Counted from the stretch's first letter, positions 1 to 6,550 are shown. The stretch: DNA of 6,661 bases from Oscillospiraceae bacterium (GCA_009779455.1 WREG01000109.1:1-6661), one strand, 5' to 3'. The notes: generated by a model from the sequence alone, not told the origin. Numbers and translations: made by a program.

Positions 1-1110
1 ATTATAACCATTGCCGTCTTTTCGGCGGCGGTTATAACCGTGTCCTGCCTGCTTCTTATAAAAGCGGACAGGGAATTATTGCCTCTTTATATTAAAGACG
101 GATGGGGGCAGGCCCTTACGGTCGAAAACTTCGATGAGGAAGCCGCCTGCGTATATATTCAGGGGGAGAGGACTGCTAAAGAGATAAAGGCCGTCAATAC
201 CGGCCCTAAGGACGTTATGGTCCGTGTGAGGATAGAAGAATTTTTGAGGCTTCTGAAAAACAACGGCCCCGACCAGTACGAACCGAAAACCGTGTGGCTC
301 GACACACCGAACAACACGGATGACCCCTATGTCCCCGTGGTGATCAGCGCGGAGGTAAAGGATAATTACGTTTTGTCGAGGGGGTTTGCCGAAAAAGACC
401 TTTTGACATCGCACCTTGATTTCGTGGGCGACGAAACGGATATAGAAATGTATAAAAAAACCGCCGTCAACGGCGACGAGACAAAATTTACACTGCTTGG
501 GTTCGCGAAAATAGGCGAAAATCTTTATCAAAGCATCCATGAGCATTTTGTGATAACCGCCGAAGGCCCCGATTTCGGCAAAGTAGACGTCACCGGCGTA
601 AAATACAGGCATTATGAAATGAAAGCGTGGCTCCCCGAAAGCGGTTTCTATAACAGAACCCTCCAAGAGGTGCATACATTCCCCCACAGAACCGTTGTCG
701 AGCCGCTCCCTGCCCCTTTCGGCGTTAAAATCCACGATTTTATAGAATGGGATTTAAACGACGGCAAAATACGCCCCGTTTCGGAATGGGCTGCCCCCGC
801 CGACGAGTGGTATTACGACGATACGGGCTGGCTTTACTACGGCAGGCCGCTGGGCGGCGGCGCGACCACCCCGGACATATTAAAAAGCGTCCGCGTTTCG
901 GAGGATTATTACAACCTCGCGCTGAATATGAATTACAAAATCAACGTCCGTATGCAATACGCCCTGCCGGAAACCGATAAAATAACGGAAGCCTGGGGTT
1001 CGGGCAGGGATTTTGATTACGAGCCTTCAAACCCGTGGGCTGTGGTTACGGGGAATTGTTTGAGCGATGAGGCTAAAAATGCTTTGGAAAAATTGGTTTT
1101 AATTCCGTAG
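1..1110 (+). CDS. TasA/camelysin-like exported protein (SipW-type signal), 5'-truncated
   Basis: The frame is open from base 1, so the true start lies upstream. A GTG at 40 is possible but would cut through the hydrophobic segment, so I treat it as internal. The visible part is 369 residues. Residues 1-20 (IITIAVFSAAVITVSCLLLI) are a membrane segment or signal-peptide core, followed by KADRE. Next come an acidic ENFDEEA stretch (about 39-45) and VNTGPKDVMVRVRI (65-78), the pattern of SipW-dependent TasA/camelysin/BsaA-like proteins, in which a Lys-rich strand leads into V-x-N-T-G and Y/M-V-R-V. Near residues 267-330 are DEWYYDDTGWLYYGRPL, a Gly-Thr turn and a closing AWG, resembling the C-terminal part of clostridial alternate-signal exported proteins. 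The likely role is a secreted or wall-associated beta-sandwich protein, possibly matrix-forming; function is inferred from family resemblance only. No sipW-like signal peptidase is visible, though one could lie upstream. The stop codon is inside a palindrome (1104-1130). Confidence 0.6.
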   Translation: MITIAVFSAAVITVSCLLLIKADRELLPLYIKDGWGQALTVENFDEEAACVYIQGERTAKEIKAVNTGPKDVMVRVRIEEFLRLLKNNGPDQYEPKTVWLDTPNNTDDPYVPVVISAEVKDNYVLSRGFAEKDLLTSHLDFVGDETDIEMYKKTAVNGDETKFTLLGFAKIGENLYQSIHEHFVITAEGPDFGKVDVTGVKYRHYEMKAWLPESGFYNRTLQEVHTFPHRTVVEPLPAPFGVKIHDFIEWDLNDGKIRPVSEWAAPADEWYYDDTGWLYYGRPLGGGATTPDILKSVRVSEDYYNLALNMNYKINVRMQYALPETDKITEAWGSGRDFDYEPSNPWAVVTGNCLSDEAKNALEKLVLIP

Positions 1111-1130
1111 GGCGCGTCGCGCCCTACGGA
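1104..1130. repeat. Perfect 12-bp palindrome with 3-nt loop between convergent genes
   Basis: The arms are TCCGTAGGGCGC (1104-1115) and GCGCCCTACGGA (1119-1130), with a GTC loop. The palindrome contains the TAG stop of the upstream gene (1108-1110) and fills the gap to the yhhN stop. No T-run follows it on either strand, so it is not a textbook Rho-independent terminator, although a GC-rich hairpin between convergent genes could still slow polymerase from both sides. The sequence style resembles REP-like dispersed palindromes common in clostridial genomes. That is inference, since only one exact copy lies in this window. Confidence 0.75.
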
Positions 1131-1135
1131 TATCA

Positions 1136-1906
1136 TCAAAATTTGATTTCCGGCAAAGGCAGCGTCGATAAAACCGAAAAGGCTATCAGGAACTGCGCCG
1201 CGTAGTACGCGATGTGGTTCATTACTACGTATGCCGGCTTATCCTTGCCGCCGAAATACGTCTGTGACAGTATAAGGTCTGAAATTATGAATAAAACTCC
1301 GCCTATGCTTAAAACAAGAAGCGGCTTCATGCTGCCTCCGGACGTTGCGAAAAAATAGGAAAAAGCGGCGTAGGCTGTCATATAGAACAGGATAAACCCG
1401 TATATAGCCGAAACAAGCTTGAATTTTCCGTAATCCAGCTTCATCGGTTTCGCGCCGAAATATATTACGAGGGCGGCGACAATTGAAACAAGGACGGAAA
1501 ATAAAACCGCTTTATTCAGATTTGAGGTTTTATAATACGCGCTATAATAGGTTATCGCCGCGATAAAGAAGAAATGCCCCGCGCCGAACGATGCGAACCC
1601 AGAATAGGTGTAAGCTTCGCTGTCCTTTTTGTTCGATTCTTTATAAACAATTTTCAAATCGAGGAAAACGTCGCCCAAAATACCGAATATAAGGCCCGCC
1701 GTTATCAAAACGCCGTATATCCCCCTGAATTTGAAGCTTATGTCGCCCTGCATACCGTAAATCAGCGCCGCCAGCGCGGACAGGACGAAAAGCACGCTGG
1801 CCGCCGCTTTCGCGAACATTGCGTTCAAGCCCCCCTTGCTGACGCGCAAAGCCAAAAATACGATGACCGCAAAAACCCCGACCGCTAATGTGCAATAATA
1901 AATCAT
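1136..1906 (-). CDS. YhhN/TMEM86 (lysoplasmalogenase-like) family membrane protein
   Basis: The 256-aa protein is very hydrophobic, with about eight membrane segments (roughly 3-20, 31-50, 63-82, 103-122, 132-150, 164-184, 194-212, 228-248). YhhN-family signatures are visible: GILGDVFLDL (75-84), FGAGHFFF (107-114) with conserved His111, GGVLFIISDLILS (202-214) with Asp210, and YYAAQFLIAF (234-243) near the C-terminus. Animal TMEM86 members hydrolyse the vinyl-ether bond of lysoplasmalogens. Bacterial members are mostly uncharacterised, so the substrate here is unknown. The ATG at 1904-1906 is preceded by AAGGAG (complement of 1916-1921) with 9-nt spacing, which supports this start. The gene is a single transcription unit, divergent from pheST and convergent with the exported-protein gene. 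Family assignment is firm; enzymatic activity is inferred. Confidence 0.85.
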   Translation of the reverse strand: MIYYCTLAVGVFAVIVFLALRVSKGGLNAMFAKAAASVLFVLSALAALIYGMQGDISFKFRGIYGVLITAGLIFGILGDVFLDLKIVYKESNKKDSEAYTYSGFASFGAGHFFFIAAITYYSAYYKTSNLNKAVLFSVLVSIVAALVIYFGAKPMKLDYGKFKLVSAIYGFILFYMTAYAAFSYFFATSGGSMKPLLVLSIGGVLFIISDLILSQTYFGGKDKPAYVVMNHIAYYAAQFLIAFSVLSTLPLPEIKF

Positions 1907-1929
1907 GTCTAATCTCTCCTTTTTATGTT

Positions 1930-1958
1930 ATTATAGTCTATTTTAATAAATAATGCAA
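1930..1958 (-). promoter_or_regulatory. Predicted sigma-A promoter for the yhhN-family gene
   Basis: Reading the minus strand, a -35 TTGCAT (complement of 1953-1958) is followed after 17 nt by a perfect -10 TATAAT (complement of 1930-1935). The expected start is near 1923, giving a leader of under 20 nt. The -35 matches consensus only in TTG, so strength rests on the -10. Confidence 0.5.
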
Positions 1959-2016
1959 TAATAAAATTACCCGTTTATGCTATTTATTTAAAAATATTAT
2001 TTTTTCAAATTATTGC

Positions 2017-2045
2017 TTGAATATTATGTGAAATAATATTATAAT
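2017..2045 (+). promoter_or_regulatory. Predicted sigma-A promoter of pheST with AT-rich upstream tract
   Basis: A -35 TTGAAT (2017-2022), a 17-nt spacer and a perfect -10 TATAAT (2040-2045) sit directly upstream of pheS. The stretch 1981-2012 is almost pure A/T with phased A and T runs, like an UP element. The predicted start near 2052 leaves a leader of about 29 nt, too short for a T-box or other riboswitch. Confidence 0.65.
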
Positions 2046-2080
2046 AAAATTTAAATCATAAATCAACGGGCGGTTTTATC

Positions 2081-3106
2081 ATGAACATGAAAGAGCAATT
2101 GGAAAATATACGTTTAACGGCGGAAATCGAGCTTGGCAAAATAACTGCCGAGCCGGAACTTGAAGCGGCCAAGATCAAATATTTAGGGAAAAAAGGCGAA
2201 CTCACCGCTATTTTAAAAGGCATGGGTTCTTTAAGCGCGGAGGAAAGGCCCGTCATAGGGCAGACGGCGAATACGGTGCGCGGGTTTATCGAGGAAAAAA
2301 TATCCGCAATCGAAGCGGGGCTGAAAGAAAAGTCAAACGCCCTGAAACTTGAAGCGGAAAAGCTTGACGTGACAATTCCGGGGAAAAAGCGCGGCATAGG
2401 GCATAAACATCCTCTCTCCATAGTTTTGGACGAAGTAAAGGATATTTTCACAGGCATGGGCTTTCAGATAGCCACCGGCCCCGAAGTGGAATGGGATTAT
2501 TATAACTTCGAGGCCCTCAACCTCCCGAAAAACCATCCCGCCAGAGATACGCAGGACACCTTTTACATTACGGAAAATATGCTGCTGAGGACACAGACCT
2601 CCCCCGTGCAGATACGCTACATGGAAAAAAACAGGCCGCCCATCAGGATAATAGCGCCCGGCAGGACTTACAGGAGCGACCCGGTGGACGCCACCCATTC
2701 GCCGCTGTTCCATCAGATTGAGGGGCTTGTGGTCGATAAGGGCATAACTATGGCTGATCTGAAGGGAACCCTGCTGGCGTTCGCGAAAAGGCTTTACGGC
2801 GAAGGCACGAAACTGCGCCTGCGCCCCCACCACTTCCCTTTCACGGAGCCTTCATGCGAGGTTGACGTGTCATGCTTCAAATGCGGCGGCGAAGGCTGCC
2901 CGATGTGCAAGGGCGAGGGCTTTATCGAGATTTTAGGGGCCGGGATGGTTCATCCGAATGTTTTGAAAAACGGCGGGATAGACCCGGAGGAATACAGCGG
3001 CTTCGCATTCGGCGTGGGGCTTGAAAGGCTGACGATGTTCAGGTTCGCCATAGACGATTTGAGGCTGTTTTTTGAAAATGACCTGCGGTTTTTGTCGCAA
3101 TTTTAA
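2081..3106 (+). CDS. pheS: Phenylalanyl-tRNA synthetase alpha subunit
   Basis: PheS is the catalytic alpha subunit of the cytoplasmic alpha2-beta2 class II enzyme that charges tRNA-Phe. The 341-aa length is normal. Residues 1-90 are a charged helical N-terminal arm, the tRNA-binding coiled coil. Class II motif 1 starts around HPLS (110-113). Motif 2 is PGRTYRSD (193-200) followed by THSPLFHQIEG. Motif 3 is GFAFGVGLERL (307-317), near the C-terminal end. A four-Cys cluster C265-x2-C268-x4-C273-x2-C276 forms the knuckle seen in many Firmicutes PheS proteins, followed by GAGMVHPNVL. The first of two closely spaced ATGs (2081 and 2087) was chosen. The upstream Shine-Dalgarno is weak (GGGCGG, 2068-2073), unlike that of pheT. 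It is co-transcribed with pheT, 10 nt downstream. Confidence 0.97.
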   Translation: MNMKEQLENIRLTAEIELGKITAEPELEAAKIKYLGKKGELTAILKGMGSLSAEERPVIGQTANTVRGFIEEKISAIEAGLKEKSNALKLEAEKLDVTIPGKKRGIGHKHPLSIVLDEVKDIFTGMGFQIATGPEVEWDYYNFEALNLPKNHPARDTQDTFYITENMLLRTQTSPVQIRYMEKNRPPIRIIAPGRTYRSDPVDATHSPLFHQIEGLVVDKGITMADLKGTLLAFAKRLYGEGTKLRLRPHHFPFTEPSCEVDVSCFKCGGEGCPMCKGEGFIEILGAGMVHPNVLKNGGIDPEEYSGFAFGVGLERLTMFRFAIDDLRLFFENDLRFLSQF

Positions 3107-3112
3107 GGAGGT
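3105..3112 (+). promoter_or_regulatory. Strong Shine-Dalgarno that fixes the pheT start
   Basis: AAGGAGGT begins within the pheS stop codon (3104-3106) and lies 4 nt before the ATG at 3117. An in-frame ATG at 3072 would add 15 residues inside the pheS reading frame and has no comparable site. The overlap of stop codon and Shine-Dalgarno suggests translational coupling. Confidence 0.85.
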
Positions 3113-3116
3113 ACAA

Positions 3117-5516
3117 ATGAATTTATCAAAGAAATGGCTAAGCGATTACGTCAAATTAAATATAACGGACAGTGAATTCGCCCACGGGATGACCATGAGC
3201 GGCTCTAAGGTCGAGGCTTATTTCAGCGAAGGCGGGGAATTGTCAAATATCGTCGCCGGCAAAATATTATCCATAGAAAAACACCCGGGCGCGGACAGTC
3301 TGCTTGTCTGTTCAGTTGACGCGGGGCAAAATGAGCCGCTGCAAATTGTTACGGGCGCCAAAAACCTGACTGCCGGCGATGTTGTCCCCGTCGCCCTGCA
3401 CAATTCCTGCGTGCGCGACGCGCACGGTGGTTGCGGCGGGAAAAAGATAACAAAGGGCAAATTGCGGGGCGTCGAAAGCTTTGGGATGCTCTGCTCCCTC
3501 GCGGAGCTGGGGCTGACATCACATGATTTCCCATGCGCTGCCGAGGACGGCATATTTATATTGGGCGACGACTGCGATAAGACGCTCGGGCTTGATATAA
3601 AAGAGGCCGTCGGCCTGAACGACGTTGTGACGGAGTTCGAGATAACCCCCAACCGCCCCGACTGCCTTTCCGTGACGGGGCTGGCCAGGGAAGCGGCGGC
3701 GACCTTTGGGGTACAGTTTGAAATAAAAGAGCCGAAGGTTAACAAAACTGCCGATGACGTTAATAATTATTTGAAAGTGGACATAAACGCCCCGGATAAG
3801 TGCTACCGCTACGCGGGGGCGGTGGTGAAAAACGTGAAAATCGCCCCGTCGCCGAAATGGATGCGCGAAAGATTGAGGGCCTCGGGCGTCCGGCCCATAA
3901 ACAACATCGTGGACATTACGAACTACGTGATGCTCGAATTCGGACAGCCCATGCACGCATTCGACCTGCGCTGCCTCGACAATTCTCACGTAATAGTAAG
4001 GAACGCCGCGAAAGGCGAGAAAATAACCACCCTCGACGGAATAGAGCGGGATATGACTGAGGATATGCTTGTTATCGCCGACGAAAACCGTCCCGTGGCA
4101 GTTGCGGGCGTCATGGGCGGCGAATACAGCGGCATAATGGAGGATACGGACACGATAGTGTTTGAATCCGCGTGCTTCAACGGAACGTCCGTAAGGCTGA
4201 CCTCCAAAAAACTGGGGCTGCGAACGGAATCCTCCGGGCGTTTTGAAAAAGGGCTTGACAGGGAGGGCTGCCTGCGCTCCCTTATGAGGGCGCTGGAACT
4301 TGTGGAATTATTGGATTGCGGCGACATAATATCGGGCGCGGTTGATGTTTACCCGTCGAAAAAGGAAGTAGCCGCAATACCTTTTGATCCCGATTGGATA
4401 AATAATTTTATCGGCATTGACCTCACCGCCGGGCAACAGATATCATACCTTGAGGCTTTGGGTGTCAAAGTCGAAAACGGTTATGTGTATGCGCCGTCAT
4501 TCAGGGCGGATATCGAGCAGGAAGCGGATGTCGCGGAAGAGGTAGCGAGGCTTTACGGCTTTGAAAACATCGGCGACAGGGCGCTCACGGGGGAAGCGCG
4601 GGGCAGCCTCACCAAAGAGCAAAAATTCGAAGAGCTTATAACCGGCCTCATGCTTTCGGAAGGGTTCAGCGAAATTATAACCTATTCTTTCATCAGCAAA
4701 AAGGCTTACGATAAAATCAAGCTGCCGGAAGAAAGCCCCTTGCGTGAAAGCGTGGAAATAATGAACCCATTGGGCGAGGACACGAGCGTTATGAGGACAA
4801 CCGCCCTGCCGTCAATGCTGGAAGTCCTTTCAAAAAATTATAACAACAGAAATTTAAGCGCGGCGCTTTACGAATTGGCGACCACATATACCAACAAAGG
4901 CGCGGAGGAATTGCCGGAGCATAAAAGGACGCTGGTACTGGGGATGTACGGCGCGGGCGCGGATTTCTACGGCCTAAAGGGAACCGTAGAAGCGGTATTG
5001 GAAAACGCCGGTATAAAAGATTTCGATGTGGCGGCCGTAAAGGATAACCCGTCCTACCATCCGGGCAGAACCGCGGAAATAACGAAGGGCGGCAAAAGGA
5101 TATCGGTATTGGGCGAAATTCATCCTGCTGTTTCGGAGAATTATGAGCTGCGCGTAAAAGTTTACGCGGCTGAAATAGATTTTGAGACGCTTTCAGAGCT
5201 GCGGAACCTTGAAAAGCTATATAAGCCGCTGCCGAAATACCCTGCCGTGACACGCGACCTGGCGCTTATCTGCGACAAAGGCTGCACCGTTTTAAAATTA
5301 AGCCGTATTATTTCGGAGGCGGCGGGAAATACTCTTGAAGACATCTCTCTTTTTGACATATACGAAGGCGAACAGGTCGAAAGCGGCAAAAAGAGCGCGG
5401 CTTTCAGCTTAAAATTCCGTTCCGCTGAAAAAACCCTCACCGATGAGGAGGTTGACGCCGCGATCGGCCGCGCACTGGCCGCTTTGGCTGTTGGGGGCAT
5501 AGGGCTGCGGAAATAA
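3117..5516 (+). CDS. pheT: Phenylalanyl-tRNA synthetase beta subunit
   Basis: PheT is the beta subunit of the alpha2-beta2 enzyme; it carries the editing site and binds tRNA-Phe. From the ATG at 3117 it is 799 aa, normal for full-length bacterial PheT. Domains in order: N-terminal B1 (1-40); OB-fold tRNA-binding domain (about 42-153; VAGKILSIEKHPGADSL, later KGKLRGVESFGMLCS); TEFEITPNRPDCLS (from 172); B3/B4 editing domain (about 215-385; NNIVDITNYVMLEFGQPMHA and SGRFEKGLDRE); B5 (about 405-485; ADVAEEVARLYGFENI); catalytic-like core (about 498-685; TTALPSMLEVLSKNYNNR); and the C-terminal ferredoxin-fold anticodon-binding domain (702-799; LPKYPAVTRDLAL, FRSAEKTLTDEEV). The OB-fold loop at residues 95-110 looks longer than usual and carries Cys98, His103 and Cys106. 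No clear terminator follows the stop, so some readthrough toward ireB is possible. Confidence 0.97.
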   Translation: MNLSKKWLSDYVKLNITDSEFAHGMTMSGSKVEAYFSEGGELSNIVAGKILSIEKHPGADSLLVCSVDAGQNEPLQIVTGAKNLTAGDVVPVALHNSCVRDAHGGCGGKKITKGKLRGVESFGMLCSLAELGLTSHDFPCAAEDGIFILGDDCDKTLGLDIKEAVGLNDVVTEFEITPNRPDCLSVTGLAREAAATFGVQFEIKEPKVNKTADDVNNYLKVDINAPDKCYRYAGAVVKNVKIAPSPKWMRERLRASGVRPINNIVDITNYVMLEFGQPMHAFDLRCLDNSHVIVRNAAKGEKITTLDGIERDMTEDMLVIADENRPVAVAGVMGGEYSGIMEDTDTIVFESACFNGTSVRLTSKKLGLRTESSGRFEKGLDREGCLRSLMRALELVELLDCGDIISGAVDVYPSKKEVAAIPFDPDWINNFIGIDLTAGQQISYLEALGVKVENGYVYAPSFRADIEQEADVAEEVARLYGFENIGDRALTGEARGSLTKEQKFEELITGLMLSEGFSEIITYSFISKKAYDKIKLPEESPLRESVEIMNPLGEDTSVMRTTALPSMLEVLSKNYNNRNLSAALYELATTYTNKGAEELPEHKRTLVLGMYGAGADFYGLKGTVEAVLENAGIKDFDVAAVKDNPSYHPGRTAEITKGGKRISVLGEIHPAVSENYELRVKVYAAEIDFETLSELRNLEKLYKPLPKYPAVTRDLALICDKGCTVLKLSRIISEAAGNTLEDISLFDIYEGEQVESGKKSAAFSLKFRSAEKTLTDEEVDAAIGRALAALAVGGIGLRK

Positions 5517-5550
5517 GAGGGCCTAAAATGTAAATAATTTTTAAAACCTA

Positions 5551-5579
5551 TTGAAATTTATAGATTTTTGCGCTATAAT
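5551..5579 (+). promoter_or_regulatory. Near-consensus sigma-A promoter for ireB
   Basis: TTGAAA (5551-5556), 17 nt and TATAAT (5574-5579) make the best promoter in the window. Transcription should start near 5586, giving a leader of about 67 nt. An AGAGGT motif at 5587-5592 has no start codon at a suitable distance. The true ireB Shine-Dalgarno is GGGAGG (5639-5644), 8 nt before the ATG. Confidence 0.75.
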
Positions 5580-5652
5580 TTACAATAGAGGTAGTTTTAT
5601 CATATTTCAACTGCGTTAAACACATAAATAACCGCAGCGGGAGGGCCGGCTC

Positions 5653-5904
5653 ATGAACGACAAGACAATAAAATTTTCGATTTCAGACGATAAAAACGCC
5701 GTAAAAAAGCAGATTATTTCTGACGTTTATAACGCCTTGTCGGAACAGGGCTATAACCCCATCAACCAGCTTGTGGGCTATATATTATCCGAGGACCCGA
5801 CATATATAACCACGCATAAAAACGCGCGGAACATGATCCGCAGCATCGACAGGGACGACCTTTTGCAGACGCTTATCAAAGAATTTTTAAATATAAAAGA
5901 ATAA
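5653..5904 (+). CDS. ireB: IreB family regulatory phosphoprotein (UPF0297)
   Basis: The 83-aa cytoplasmic protein matches the UPF0297/YrzL family in length and across most of its sequence. The core GYNPINQLVGYILSEDP (33-49) and the following HKNARNMIRSIDRDDLL (55-71) are diagnostic. In Enterococcus faecalis, IreB is a small dimer phosphorylated near its N-terminus by the PASTA kinase IreK and acts as a negative regulator of cephalosporin resistance. Here the N-terminus DKTIKF retains Thr5, aligning with one of the IreB phospho-threonines; phosphorylation in this organism is inferred. In many Firmicutes the gene is grouped with alaS, ruvX/yqgF and a DUF1292 gene. Here it follows pheST under its own promoter and is followed 12 nt later by an uncharacterised gene. 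Start supported by GGGAGG at 5639-5644. Confidence 0.93.
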   Translation: MNDKTIKFSISDDKNAVKKQIISDVYNALSEQGYNPINQLVGYILSEDPTYITTHKNARNMIRSIDRDDLLQTLIKEFLNIKE

Positions 5905-5916
5905 AGGAAATAATAT

Positions 5917-6219
5917 ATGGCAGCCAAGAAAAAAGAAGAGCAGTTTTTAACATATAAAGGCGTGCCGCTGGTGCGCGTAAAAAATACGGTTTATTACGGG
6001 AACCCTTATGAGGATTACGTGGTGATGATGCAGGTATGCTCGCAGAAAAAGGTCGGCAAGCTTGACGTTTCGGACAGGGTTACGGTTCAGCTTATAAATA
6101 CCGACCCCGATGTAAGGCCTAAAGACAGGATCGTCAAAAAAAGCGAGCGGAAAGGGCTTTATAACGCGATGGATATCGGGGCGGTGTGGCTGCAGAGGGC
6201 GCTGGCCGGGAATATTTAA
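5917..6219 (+). CDS. Uncharacterised 100-aa protein, second gene of the ireB unit
   Basis: I do not recognise a named family, though the protein looks like a conserved clostridial type. It is soluble, with no signal peptide or membrane segment. It has a Lys-rich start (AAKKKEEQ), a likely beta-strand region (FLTYKGVPLVRVKNTVYYG, 10-28; YVVMMQV, 34-40; DRVTVQLI, 53-60), a turn-rich TDPDVRPKDRIVKKSERKG (62-80), and a C-terminal helix (AMDIGAVWLQRAL, 84-96). The basic cluster at 68-79 could bind nucleic acid or an acidic partner, but this is only a guess. The ATG at 5917 follows AAAGGA (5903-5908, overlapping the ireB stop) with 8-nt spacing. The 12-nt gap to ireB implies co-transcription and perhaps a shared pathway. 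Codon use resembles its neighbours. Confidence 0.85.
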   Translation: MAAKKKEEQFLTYKGVPLVRVKNTVYYGNPYEDYVVMMQVCSQKKVGKLDVSDRVTVQLINTDPDVRPKDRIVKKSERKGLYNAMDIGAVWLQRALAGNI

Positions 6220-6251
6220 CATATATTACCATAACTAAAAATATATAAGAT

Positions 6252-6285
6252 AACAAAAACTATCATCGAGGTGATAGTTTTTGTT
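6252..6285. terminator. 14-bp hairpin, likely bidirectional terminator, overlapping a start site
   Basis: The arms AACAAAAACTATCA (6252-6265) and TGATAGTTTTTGTT (6272-6285) are perfectly complementary, and a U-G pair (6266-6271) closes a CGAG loop. An A-run before and a T-run after a CTATCA/TGATAG core form the layout of a symmetric Rho-independent terminator for the ireB unit, though the core is weak in GC. The loop and right arm also contain GAGGTGAT (6268-6275), an excellent Shine-Dalgarno, and the TTG start (6281) of the next small gene lies in the right arm. The element may therefore end upstream transcripts and also control translation of any readthrough message. Confidence 0.6.
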
Positions 6286-6445
6286 CAGGAAAAATAAAAA
6301 AAATAAACCTATTGACAGCTATGAGTTTACGGCCGTTTCGTCCGACGACATGACCGGCTTGATGCCCACGCCGCCGTTAAACGAACACGAAAACGAGTTT
6401 TACAACGATATTTACACATTAAGGCCGACGGCGGAACCGAACTAG
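6281..6445 (+). CDS. 54-aa small acidic protein of unknown function, TTG start
   Basis: This small gene starts at TTG 6281 and ends at TAG 6443-6445. The start is supported by GAGGTGAT (6268-6275), complementary to the 16S rRNA tail over eight bases, 5 nt upstream; an in-frame stop at 6275 rules out any earlier start. The protein has a basic head (FRKNKKNKP, 2-10), then YEFTAVSSDDMTGLMPTPP (14-32), then an acidic, aromatic tail (NEHENEFYNDIYTL, 34-47). It has no membrane segment or signal peptide. Its codons end mostly in C or G like the neighbouring genes, which argues for real coding. I do not recognise a named family. It could be co-transcribed with the ireB unit if the hairpin terminates only partly. 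The next in-frame ATG (6350) would remove the basic head and lacks a site. Confidence 0.6.
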   Translation: MFRKNKKNKPIDSYEFTAVSSDDMTGLMPTPPLNEHENEFYNDIYTLRPTAEPN

Positions 6446-6508
6446 GGTATCAGGGATTAGGATTTAGGGCCTTGCAGGTTGGGAATCAAATTATAACGGC
6501 TAAACTAC

Positions 6509-6533
6509 GGGGCGGACAAATAATGCCCGCCCC
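6509..6533. repeat. GC-rich imperfect palindrome, REP-like
   Basis: GGGGCGGACA (6509-6518) pairs with TGCCCGCCCC (6524-6533) around an AATAA loop, with one A-C mismatch in ten pairs. It is preceded by CTAC, giving CTACGGGGCGG, similar in style to the palindrome at 1104-1130. No T-run follows on the plus strand, so terminator function is doubtful. It may be a dispersed palindromic repeat; only a genome-wide count can tell. Confidence 0.55.
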
Positions 6534-6550
6534 CCTGACATGTTAAAGAC

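Noticed and set aside
76..735. 219-codon frame on the minus strand opposite the exported-protein gene
   Set aside because: It is antisense to a clearly patterned coding frame, lacks recognisable motifs and is explained by GC-rich codon structure.
3072..3116. Upstream ATG extending PheT by 15 residues
   Set aside because: It lies inside pheS and has no good Shine-Dalgarno, while the ATG at 3117 has a near-perfect one and gives the family-typical N-terminus.
5517..5550. Terminator after pheT
   Set aside because: The sequence is AT-rich with T-runs but has no GC-rich stem.
2073..5603. Shared GTTTTATCAT 10-mer after the pheS and ireB promoters (2073-2082 and 5594-5603)
   Set aside because: It is AT-rich and short, lies at different distances from the promoters and overlaps a start codon in one copy; probably coincidence.
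6472..6497. TTGCAG and TATAAC as a promoter for an RNA in the tail
   Set aside because: The spacer is only 14 nt and both elements are imperfect.
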